From the NCBI RefSeq assembly GCF_037975245.1, contig NC_092561.1, positions 434,001 through 498,000 of the forward strand: a DNA stretch of 64,000 bases, given 5' to 3'. A program made the translations under genes and the position numbers. This stretch comes from Apostichopus japonicus. Lineage: Eukaryota; Echinodermata; Holothuroidea; Aspidochirotida; Stichopodidae. Position 1 is the stretch's first letter; the number at the start of each line of letters is the position of its first letter. The notes under the pieces are model-generated. The model was not told the origin of the DNA, searched no databases, and saw only the letters and a program-made list of their open reading frames with translations. Below, piece by piece: positions 1 through 11,990 of the stretch.

Positions 1-669
1 AAAATTGACGAAGTTGTTACATGATAGCAAAAACGTAATGCAGACGAATTTTGTAACAGATATATATATGTTAACCTGCTGGCTTAACCATATATAGCAA
101 ATATTTTACATACTGCATTACAATTGACATACAGTACATTTTAATTTAGCAATATTTTAAACAAATTTGCCACACATGTTCACACGTTAAATAAAATATT
201 ATGCGAATTGAACAAGTGTCTACCCTAATAGCAAAATGGACGTGCCATCCATCAACTAATTAAGAGGTTTTTGCGTACTATATGAAAATTGGCTCCATGA
301 TTGAGTATACAGAACCGTCTAGTCTTCTTACCAATTCATGATTCACCAGACATGTCAATAATGTTATGTATTGAACGCCGTATGATAGTTTGTAATAATT
401 ACAACAACCAAAAAGCGTTAAGACAAAAGTCATCCGGAAACATGGAACAACTAAGTAAACATGAATATTTGTTTGATTTAAGTGTCATGTAAACAAACTT
501 CAAGCACTTTATGTTCTTTCATTTGTCTGACTGTGGATTAATTGCATTGTTCCTAAACGACGAACAGACATTGAACGATTGTATGGGCATTTATACGGGC
601 ATTTCCTGGAGTGTATATCACACCTGAGTAATTCAGCTAACATCATTTACCTTTGTTCTTCCCTCTCAG

Positions 670-3600
670 TAAAACATAAACATATCGCAGAGGAAAATGT
701 TCATGTTAAAGTCACTAATGGAGAATCGTTAGAAATCGGCGCAGTTTCAGTCAGTTTAAAGGACGTGAATGTTGACGAGAAGACTGTTTGTTCACTTCAC
801 TTGGATATGGTGAGCAGTTCACACATATATACTGTATTCACACACTCACACACACGCATGAAGATATATATATAACTTGCAAGAAAACACTCTCAATATA
901 TAATAACCATGAAGTACCGGTATGATGTCTTTCACAAGTTGACAAGGCCCCACCCCCTCCCCCACCTCCCACCCCCCCCAAAAAAGATTCTCAAACATGA
1001 TATTATAGAAAGACAATTTAAAACTTTACCTTAACTGTTTATAGGAATTCCAGTGAATTCAACCAGTAATTGCTTCGTATAACTCAACTATCGCACTTTC
1101 CCATCTGTCGAGCCTATAAACTGGTACCCTTTTTTAGCAGTGTGTTCTCGCTGACCCACTTCCTGGTCAAACATCCTTATTTTGTCAATTTTGATACCCG
1201 AAGATGACAGAAAACTATCAGGCAAACACTTTTCTGTAGCTCCCATTAAAACCGAAATTACAAGACAATGTGTGTTTTATGGATAACACCAATTGCTGTT
1301 AGCGAGGACGATAACTCGAACACTTCTCAGTCAATATACAATTGAATAACTACTGACCATTTTACATTTTACAGAACCAAGTCAACAGAGGAGAGCTCGT
1401 ATTTTCGATACGTCCGACGAATGATGGAGTGAATCTGACCATTTCTAAAGCCAGAAACTTGCCAAGGTATATGAAATGGTTTTGTACACAACCTGTTAGT
1501 ACTCAAAACTGCCAGATGTGTAATTAGGTCAATATGTTTAATCACAGGTCTTAAGTAGTTGAAAACTGCCTCAATTTCCCCAATCTGTGCACCTCATGTA
1601 TTTTCATGACCTTTTTCAACATCCAAGTCACATCCTATTCCTTTTCGGCACTTTTACTGAAGGAGAAAACTTGATCGGATTGATACAAAGTTTATATGAA
1701 GTATGCCACTATATTAATGTGTACGAAAGTGTATACCCTTGTCACGCCTGCAGTGTATTTTCATGACTAAAAATGGCGAGCAACTGCGTTCAAATGCATA
1801 GGTCCAGGTATACTTATCTTTGTATCTTTGTATAAATTATATGAATTGTGATTAAATTTGACAACATTATGACGGTGGTGACATATTTAAGGTGATTAAA
1901 CTAATTAATTTGTTTTTTAAGGGTTAATATAATATAAGTGATTCCAGTCGATAAATTACTCGTGAACGAATTCGGACTGTCACAAGTTTTCGAGATGGAT
2001 AACATGGAATAACTGAATTATGTTCATTGTTACTTTAAAAATGTATTTGTCTTTAGGAATACTGCATATATGTAAGATAAAAAATGTAATTTGAAGATTT
2101 ATTAATTACAATTTTCAATGAATTTCAATTTCTTTTTCAATTTAACATTAGAGTTATGAGGGAGTACACAGTCTTAGCAAGACTACTTTCTGCGGATGAT
2201 TCGGAGAAGAAAACGACAGCTCAGAAAACTGGAATTTGGAATGAACAAATTGTATTCAAAGGTTTGTCTTATAAGACTTCTGATGACTACGTTATCGTTT
2301 GTAAATTTCACACGATTCTCATCAACAGCTACGAAAATTAAAAATAAATAACTTCAGATGATAAAAGAATTTGACTCTGAGTACCGGTATTTCTTAAGGA
2401 CAAATCTAGTTTGCGACTTGATCACTCACAGTATATTAATGTAATAAGCAACAAATGGATCATATAAAAAGCTTTCCATCCTCGCTGGAGAAATGCCGTA
2501 AACAAATGATTCAATCAAAATGCATCACGATTAATAATAAAATATATAGAACACTCGGGGAAGTTTTGCATTATGTCGAGAAAGATTTGGACAACTATAC
2601 GGGTGTACCTCACCCACCCCCCCCCCCCGCCCCCTTTTCAACCTCACACAAAGTACTTGTTAAATTAGAGAAAAAACATGCGTTTAGGCCTCTTATAAAG
2701 ACATAAATTATAGTCCAAATATTCCTCAGAAAGCATCATTTTGTCTTCTGGAGTTGTAATGTTTTTATCTATCTACAGAGGAGACGGCTTCAGTGACCCA
2801 GGGCAGCGCCACCTTCTTTATAAATCCTTCGTTCATATCTGGCCCTTCCACAAAAGTTCATTCCACTACCTTAATCAGTCGGTCAACATTTTTAATTTCC
2901 CCCCTTCCATCACCTTTCCAACCATGTGCACGCCAATGCTCTTAATGTCTTTTTGATTTTTATTAATGTACTCTTATTGAGTACTTTTAATGAAATTTCT
3001 CTTTATTGAATTGGTAGTGAAAATTCTTTTCGCTATGGTTGTAGTGCATGGTGACAATACCCCTGCAACTAAGCTTTATCAACACGATATGATTTTTGTT
3101 ATTATATTGAATGATTGATTGATTAATCGATAAAGGTAAAGATGCCCGTAAAGGTGTGCTGGTACTCCAGGTGATTGGTGAAAAACCAGACGAACGTGTG
3201 GTCCTCGGTGAAGTCAGGGTAAACATCAGTGACGTAAAACAAAGAGAATACGGAAGAATACTTGCTCTTCAGGAACCGAAGGTCTGTTGTTGTTTATATA
3301 ATATACTAATCTACTTCCATGTAATCCACTTTCGTAATAAGATGCTTGATAGGTATATTAAAGTGTTTCATATCTAAAAACTGATCAATTTCAAATAAAT
3401 TCCCTGCGAATCCATCCATGGTCTTTTTGAGAATTATATCCAATCAGGAGTCATTAAGCCCACGCGTTTTAATTAGCCCTTGTTTCTCACAGCTGCATTG
3501 GGAATGACGAAAAAGTAGAAATATGCAGTAATGTTTACAAACTCGCAAAAGTATACACAGTTCTTTGTTTTTCCGTATCGATTACTCAGTAAAATATTAT

Positions 3601-4633
3601 TTTTACAGTAAATTTACGATTTGGTATAAAAACATGGCTCTGATATTACATAAGGCTCCGCGCGCAGCATAATTATCGTTTTCGAAGGCCTCGCGGTCCG
3701 CTCATAATGTGGCCGCTGGCTGCCCGTTGCCCGTCTGGTTATAAAGTAATAATGTGTTGTTGACCTTCCTTTATTTATTTATTCTTCTTTTGTTACAGGT
3801 TGATTCCATAAATTTTTCCACAACATTTACCCAAGATGAAGCGAGTTTAAGCACTCTAGTATTCAAAGTGTTTGGGTTGGAGAACATAAAGCCCCCGTCA
3901 AGCGAAAAGACATGTAAGATTCAATTTCTACTAGTCCTCTTGTTTAATTTATTTGGTTTCTTCGTATTGGTTTAACTCTACACTGCATGAAATTACCACG
4001 AAACAAGTGTCCCAAATCCATTTTTCTTTCTGGCACAAACGTATATAAGTGTGTGGATAATGTGTACTTCAGAGATTCATTCAATGCACTCTTCATAGGT
4101 CAACAATGGTTTGAACTACGTATATAGGCGTGGTGGCAATTTCACCACCGTCACTAGATATTGGTGTGATGTCTTCCTCGCCCCCACCCCCATCCCCACC
4201 CCCACTTCTTTACCATTAAATATACTTAAAGCCTTAGAGTATATATCATTAAAGTTTATACTTCACGTATCAATCCAACACATAAACTGTGTTTAATATT
4301 GTATTTGCCATTTTATTTTTCTCAGCTGTCTACGTTCAAGTCAAACATAAATGCGAAGGAGTGGTAGTTAAGAAGGAGAAAACTTCGAAAACAGAGTTGA
4401 CTGAGAATCCTTCGTTTAAAGCGAATGCATTCACTTTTAAATTTGATAACGAGAAGCGAACCGTGACGAAGTTTGTTTTGAGCGTTAAAACTCAGAAGAG
4501 CGCCTACACACAGGACAAACCTGTCATTGGTAAAGTAGTGATTGGCCCTATATCGGATGGGAAGTGGTACCGAGAACTTCTGAAAGTAAAGAATAAGGAA
4601 ATACCTCATTCTTTACATCTGGAAATGATATAA
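670..4633 (+). CDS. Synaptotagmin-like protein with several C2 domains (C-terminal part, 5' end missing)
   Basis: Six exons join in one frame: 670-809, 1375-1466, 2152-2261, 3136-3281, 3799-3913 and 4326-4633, ending in TAA. The first exon encodes the end of a C2 domain (IGAVSVSLKDV). Next comes a linker and strand typical of synaptotagmins (RGELVFSIRPTNDGVNL) opening a second C2 domain, then a third one ending near WYRELLKVKNKEIPHSL. C2 domains bind phospholipid membranes, often in vesicle traffic. In both complete domains the loops that normally hold aspartates for calcium lack them (for example NLPRVMREYTVL and VIGEKPDERVVLGEV), so calcium-independent function is inferred. The classical synaptotagmin C-terminal tryptophan-histidine motif is absent. 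Upstream exons lie left of the window or are unrecognised. The first exon could instead start at 691. Exact paralogue is unknown. Confidence 0.72.
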
Positions 4634-5385
4634 TGTTTCCATGAAGTCATGTTATCATTGTCAACTAGATACATCAGGACTGCAGGACTTGCCAATTAAA
4701 CCACCGGAATGTGGTACAAATATTTGTGAGCAGTGGTGGCGAAAAGGGAAGTTCAAACTGTGTGGAGGGGAGGGGAGGGCAGGGGGAGGGGCGAAAACTT
4801 CGAGGGAGCAGTAGACGTGAGACTTTGATTTAGGGCTCAAACCACACATTAATTTCTTTGAAGACTCTGCACCAGAAATTCCGGTATATCAGTACCTTCT
4901 TTTTAAACGACAGTAATCTTATATAAACCGGAAGTTTTAAATTTCTCAAAACCAAGATAGTACTTTTAATTAACGAATGGGCATTTCTAATTGATGAAAC
5001 AGGGCATTTTTTAGGTTTTTCACAAACCTGGTGAGAGGGGAAAGGGGAGGTGCCCCCTGTATCGCCTTGGCTGCTCTGGTCCTGCTTGCGAGAGTTTTAG
5101 TCATTCCAATACCTATTTGAGGAATCTATAACAATTACCCACAATATGTAGATTAAACCGTAAGAATTATACCTTCTATGCGCGCTGCACGTTGCTAAAT
5201 ATCCATATAATGCGAAGGTACTGTCTAATTTGCCTTTTCGATATGTATTCCCATTTTAACTCATGCATTGATTATTTTCATACGTTTTGTATTTATCACC
5301 TTGTGCATCCCGTACTCATTGTTACGTGAAAGAAACCAATACAGTTTTGATATTGTAGTGTTATTCCAACTTTCACTATTCGTCC

Positions 5386-5391
5386 AATAAA
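5386..5391 (+). terminator. Candidate polyadenylation signal of the C2-domain gene
   Basis: An AATAAA hexamer lies about 750 bases after the stop codon of the C2-domain gene. It is the first well-placed signal on this strand in an AT-rich region, so it is a plausible 3' end, but such hexamers are frequent here by chance. Confidence 0.35.
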
Positions 5392-7071
5392 TAACTAAGC
5401 ATGTCGTTTGTATATTCATTCTTTTGCATTGTTTTCCACACGCGATAAGCCTTTTTGCATCTTATGGCGACTATTTAATGGATAGGTGAATGAAATTTGA
5501 TTCATCAATTCGTAACCTAATTAATTATGTTTGTAAGTAATTAATTATTTCATTAAAACCAGTAATTACTATGTAAGAAGTATAATCTTTGCATCATGTT
5601 GTCTGTTGCCCATTTTGAGGTTCACACACTAGTACATGAACCTGTCTTTTTTTCAGGGCCAATTTGCTGTTGATCATATTATTAAAAAAAGAAGAGGTAA
5701 AAACGAAATAAGCTTGTATCTTGTTGGCATTATTATTAAGAAGAATTTACTTTGAATAATTCAGAAATAAATTAACTACATGGTTACATCATTAAAAGAA
5801 ACAAATTTAAAGGAGAACGTATAAAAACAGGATGTGAAATACTTCTAAATCTTCGCATATAGAAATTTGTGTCTGATGTGCTATTTCAGTCTAAAAAAGG
5901 ATAGCATTCCAAAATAAAGCTCTTTCACGTTGCATGTCTTATTTTTGTCGCCTATGTGTAATAATATATATTTTAATAAAAATCAAACTAACTCGTGAGC
6001 TACATGCTAACACGTGATATAAATTCCAATATTTTGTAATTTGTTCTACTGAAAATAATCAGAATATCATAAAATCTATTACAACACAAAACGACTGGAT
6101 CATGCAACTTCTATGAATACAGTTAACTTGGAACGCCAAAAGGGACAGCAAATATGAAGATGTTCTTAGTTATTGCATTAAATTGTTAAAGCTATGTCCA
6201 TAGGAAAAGTATAATATAGTATACTTATAACATAGCTTTCTGCTACAAACCTACATTATGGATATATCCATTTTAGAACATGGACATATCTTTTAATACA
6301 TCATTAAATTGGTTGATTTTTTTTTGTGTGCATTCCGCGTTTTTGCTCTCTCTTGTTGTAATTTATATCCAACTACGCTGTGTATCATTTCTACTTGTAT
6401 ACGAACCTATCAAAGTAAATTCATTAAAACTACGTACAACTTATCTAAGCTTCCTTCCTTTTTTGTTGTATTTTACTTCTGAATAAAGGAGTAGATATAC
6501 CTACTTCATACAAGGCCAGCGAGAGGAGATTTGGACCCCGTAATATAGGCCTTTATTATGGTATTTGCAGTTCCCTCTGAAGACTCACTTGCTGTGCATT
6601 AGATTGTAAACAAAAGGGCAAATGGTCCCATCTGGGAGAGTGGGGAGAGGGTGCATCAGAAACCTCGAAGGGCAGTGAGCTATGTGAGGTTGATTTCATA
6701 TCTCACAACTCTCTGACAGAATAAATCCATAATTTATGACTCGTACTGTACTTGAGCTGACTGACGTTATCGCTGTCTTATAGCGAGGAAGGAGAGAAAC
6801 TCGAGACAAAATTTGGCGACCGTATATAACACTTGTTTTTACTTCTCATAGCAGTCTATCATGTCCAATTAGATCAAGATTCTACAAAGTTCTCGTCTGC
6901 TACGTTATTCTTTATTTGTTAAGTCAATTACATATATTAAAGGAGAAGAAACCGCAGCCATCATTACTGGTCTATTCAATATAGAGTTAACAGTGATAAA
7001 CAATACATCTACCACAATTATTATTCCATATCAGTACGTCGCCACATATCCCTGTAGTTTTTAATGTTTTC

Positions 7072-7077
7072 TTTATT
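7072..7077 (-). terminator. Candidate polyadenylation signal of the NXPE gene
   Basis: TTTATT on the + strand reads AATAAA on the gene strand, about 530 bases beyond the NXPE stop codon. Other hexamers occur further down (for example near 6909), so the choice is tentative. Confidence 0.25.
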
Positions 7078-7602
7078 TATATATGATAATAATTATTTCA
7101 GAAATAGAGATAAATTTTGTAAATGGTGGATCTTAAGATATTACAGTTCTTAACATGAACGTTATTACTGGCAAGATGGGAATATGATTAAAAAATCTGT
7201 ATTATGATCAGCTTTTACCTTCCAGTGGCACTATGACATCACACAATAACAAAATGGCAGCATACCTGACACAAATTCCGATATCTCATTAATGAAGCAA
7301 TGTACTCCAGGTATTGGAGAGAGTTGTTCACCAAACATATATCGACCATATGCTGAGTTTCCTCATAAAAACATTTCTAAATATCTTTTAATATACTTCT
7401 CATCCCACAAGAATCGGTGTATTTTTTCACCCTGCATGTTGAGCAATTTTGCTACACACATAATCGTATAAGCAGTCTAATGTTTGACCATATAGTGACG
7501 AATGGTATAGCAACATTTGGAAGTAAGACAGTTGAAGGTTCAGACTGACATAAAGTGGTCTAACGAAGTACAAGGAAGAGTTGTAGCCTGTTCCAGCATA
7601 TA

Positions 7603-10600
7603 TTAGGGTGAGTTTTTGCAAATATATGTCAGCATTCTGTTCACAATATTTGCAACCACTTCACCCGGGGGATGAATGGCGTCTTTATGATGATGAGCTA
7701 GAGTCATATCCCAAACATCTAAATATCCAATTTTGTCGTCATTTTCAAATTCCGTTCTTAATATCTGCTCAAGATGGTAGGCGTACCAATCACTGGCATA
7801 GAGGGCGTAAGATAAACCGGAATGATCACGTGTGTTAGCGCCCTTTATGATTACGGTAGTCTTTGGGGACCTTTGTAATAATCTATTTATTGCAGCTTTG
7901 ATATCACGTATTCTATGTTCAAATAAACCATATGATGTAGCGGTGAAGTGCGCCCACAATGAAATTACTATTATGACGTCATATCCTCCTTTCAAGGTAT
8001 CTAACTCATTAGATATATAACGTATATCTTTAACCCACGTCCAGTTGTTTCTTATTGGTAAACCGTGATGTTGATAGCGTAGAGTTATATTGTTAACATC
8101 GTCTTTTGCTAACAATGGACCCACTTTCCAAAACTTTGAAGTACGGATATGTTTCTCCTGAAACGTTTTCCAACATCGATTTACGAAAAATTCATACAAT
8201 TGACGAACAGTAGAGTCTCCGTAAAAATAAACTGACTTATTTTTCAAGCAAGTCAACGCCTCGGTAACAGTAAATGCGTGAATTTGGCAATTATGTGGAA
8301 ACCAGGTTTCGTTGTAAAAATATCCAGCAGTCCTGAAGTGATGTGGCACGGTTCCTGCTTTGCAATATGGCAACGCCGACTGGTATCGCAATAATGGTCC
8401 TATCGTGACGTCACTGGTGACGTTAACTATGCGGTTGGAACTCGTTATCATCTCCTTTTGCCTGTAAATATGTAAATATTGTAGGTATCAAGTAAGTAAA
8501 ACAAAATGGAAGATTTCAGCAATCTTGTCTCAAATTTTGTAAATATTATTATAATGAAATTCAAAACTAATACAGTAGTGACCTACTTCCATTAGTTTCA
8601 ACGTTCATCACATTTATTTAATATACGCAAAGGATTAATATTACGTTTTGGTAGTTGGGAGTCATTTACAAAATAGGTGCTTACAATATTCTACAATATT
8701 GAAATAGACTTGATTTCAGTCACTAGAGTTAGATCACCCCTGACCCCCCATAAAGTTTCTTTTTGGTAAATCATTTATAGAATGCTTGTTTAGCCAATTC
8801 GTAAAACCGAACTTGGCAAAAGACAAAAGACCACAATGGCGAGAACACCAAACGCAATTTCACCGAACTACCGTTATTGATGTCTAATTCCAGTTTGGCT
8901 TGCAACAGAATTGTGGTCATGTGATTATGACGTCACGTGCAGCTGTAAATAAAGACATGGTCTCATAGCATTGCAACGGAACGGCATATGTCTACTGTGG
9001 CCGTGTGATCAGGACATCCTGCACTGCTGATATTATTAGGTCTGCAGTTCCCGTGATAGTAGCTTTTGCTGCCATTTAAAAATCAACAACTAGAAACCCA
9101 ATAATGTGACTCTATATAACTTCTCTTTTGACAAGTTTTCCAATACAGGAGGGCGACATGCAAATTAGGAATGAAAGACAAGATCATATTGAACCACTTT
9201 CCTTATTGCTTACTTAATTATCAAATTCAAACGAAAAAAACAAAACAAAGTATGGAATAATATGAAATAATGCATACTTACAGATAGAAGAGCCATCCTT
9301 CATTCTCAGTCACTAAATTTCCTGCTTTCTCGTTGGCTAGTACATTGTTGGCGCGATGCCAAGTGAAATCTGCGCATGTCAGGTTGAATCGGATTGGTTG
9401 TTCACAGAACCAAGGGGCGTGCACTTTCGTGTCGCTTAAATTACAGGCTGGACCCTGAAGCAGAGGATATTATCGAATGGATAAGTTTATAGTATTCAGA
9501 GAGCTGTATATGGAGAGCTGTTTTGTTTGTTAATGGTTGAAAATATTGTCCACTTTATCTCTAAAAGTTTATGGAAAAGGTTTTGTTATACAGATTTTCT
9601 TATCAAACAATTAATTTACGATGCAAGACGGAATATTTGAAGACGTCCATCACGGAGGTGTTTACATTCCATTATATATAACATACCTAACTAATTCGTA
9701 CGTTTGCTGGGGAATAAAATACTACAGTTAATTACAATTAATTTACGATGCAAGACGGAATATTTGAAGACGTCCATCACGGAGGTGTTTACATTCCATT
9801 ATATATAACATATCTAACTAATTCGTACGTTTGCTGGGGAATAAAATACTACAGTTAATTACAATTAATTTACGATGCAAGACGGAATATTTGAAGACGT
9901 CCATCACGGAGGTGTTTACATTCCATTATATATAACATATCTATCTCATTCGTACGTTTGCTGGGGATAAACTACTACAGTTAATTACAATTAATTTACG
10001 ATGCAAGACGGAATATTTGAAGACGTCCATCACGGAGGTGTTTACATTCCATTATATATAACATACCTAACTAATTCGTACGTTTGCTGGGGAATAAAAT
10101 ACTACTACAGCAACTGCAATATACACATTTATGGATGAGGAATATTTCTCTTGTTTTGTTTCCCATATCTTGTGTTAGCAGTTTTTACCATAGACATATA
10201 ATATTGGCATATGTATCAGCAGAGTAAAAGAAGAAAATTCTCTTTTGAAAGATTACTACGACTAAGGTTTTAGCCATCAATAAACTAAAAGAAACCACTT
10301 AAGTGTAATAATCACAAATATAAAATATTTGAATATATACTTTGCATTAGAATTAATGTTATAACTTAAAGTAAATATAAGTGTGTATACCAGTGGTTCG
10401 TAGACATGGCAAAGTCGGTTTTCTCCTCTTGTTACGTTGCCCTCCTCGTTGAATCTTCCAGTGTAGGCAAATCTATTTGGAACAACCCTTAACAGTCTTC
10501 GTAAAATGTCAACTGCTTCCCTCGGATGGACAAGAGTGACTATTATTTCTGCATCTTTGGCGGGCCATCGAAGAGTGAAGTACGCCATGTACGTACCATT

Positions 10601-11833
10601 CCCATAATCAAACAAATAATCCGCGTTGGCACTTGCGTATGGATTCCTTGAAGTGATGACAGCCCTTACGTAATCTCCACCATAACTCTTCGTTTGGTTC
10701 TTCCAATTTCTAAGTACGATTTTAGCTTGTAGTCTATCACAGATGCTGTATTCGCTTTTCCAGTTTACTACATGAAGTGTAGAATATATTGGACAAGTCG
10801 TTTCCCTTAAACCTATCCATTGAACTGTGCGTTGAGGATAAATACTCTTCTGTGGGTGTGCCAACTCACTTCGTTTCCATGGTAAACAGAATACTGGCTC
10901 GTGATTAGTCAGTTTCATCTGCGGTAGAAAATCTTCTATAAACTGTGAGGATAAAAGGTTTCAAAACATTTTCAACTTATAGGCTACACAAATACTTACG
11001 CACGATGTATTCTGCGTTGTCGGGTAATAATTACCTAGCCAAGTTCAAAATAATAGACATTCACTAATGTATGTTGTTAATACACCAAAGAAGTCTGCAT
11101 GGAAGTGCGAACGTCTGTAAATCATTATCGTAATTGAAATGCCTTATATCAAATATTTTTATGATTTATGTCGATTAATTTCTACTACTATATACATCAG
11201 TTTATACTGGTACGTTCACATTTTCAATCTTAGCGTTTTCACGTTAAGTGATACCATTTGAAATTGACATTAATGTTCATTATTTTCAATAAAGGAACCA
11301 TTTATTTTAATACGTTATATCCATTAAAACCGATGTAGGCTTATGTCAATATATCCCAACGTTGACAAAATATTGCAGTCCAAAGCAAGTGGTTTTATGT
11401 ATGTATGTATGTATGTATGTATGTATGTATGTATGTATGTATGTATGTATGTATGTATGTATGTATGTATGTATGTATGTATGTATGTATGTATGTATGT
11501 ATGTATGTATGTATGTATGTATGTATGTATGTATGTATGTATGTATGTATGTATGTATGTATGTATGTATGTATGTATGTATGTATGTATGTATGTATGT
11601 ATGTATGTATGTATGTATGTATGTATGTATGTATGTATGTATGTATGTATGTATGTATGTATGTATGTATGTATGTATGTATGTATGTATGTATGTATGT
11701 ATGTATGTATGTATGTATGTATGTATGTATGTATGTATGTATGTATGTATGTATGTATGTATGTATGTATGTATGTATGTATGTATGTATGTATGTATGT
11801 ATGTATGTATGTATGTATGTATGTATGTATGTA

Positions 11834-11882
<49 letters not shown>

Positions 11883-11951
11883 ATGTATGTATGTATGTAT
11901 GTATGTATGTATGTATGTATGTATGTATGTATGTATCTATGTATCTATCTA

Positions 11952-11990
<39 letters not shown>

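Larger units (their letters stand above)
4634..7602. other. Intergenic region between two convergent genes
   Basis: This stretch holds the likely 3' untranslated regions of the C2-domain gene (+) and the NXPE gene (-). It is AT-rich. I see no coding exon that can be linked to a gene, no tRNA and no clear tandem array. A short exon-like interval near 5658-5692, with a good acceptor and donor, is noted among rejected items. Confidence 0.5.

Noticed and set aside
5658..5692. Short exon-like segment with a good acceptor (TTTTTTTCAG) and donor (GAG|GTAAAA)
   Set aside because: It is 35 nt, lies after the stop codon of the C2-domain gene and has no partner exon or recognisable product.
9282..9454. 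Apparent frameshift in NXPE exon 3
   Set aside because: On re-counting the bases the exon is 173 nt and reads through without a break; the impression came from misaligning a line boundary.
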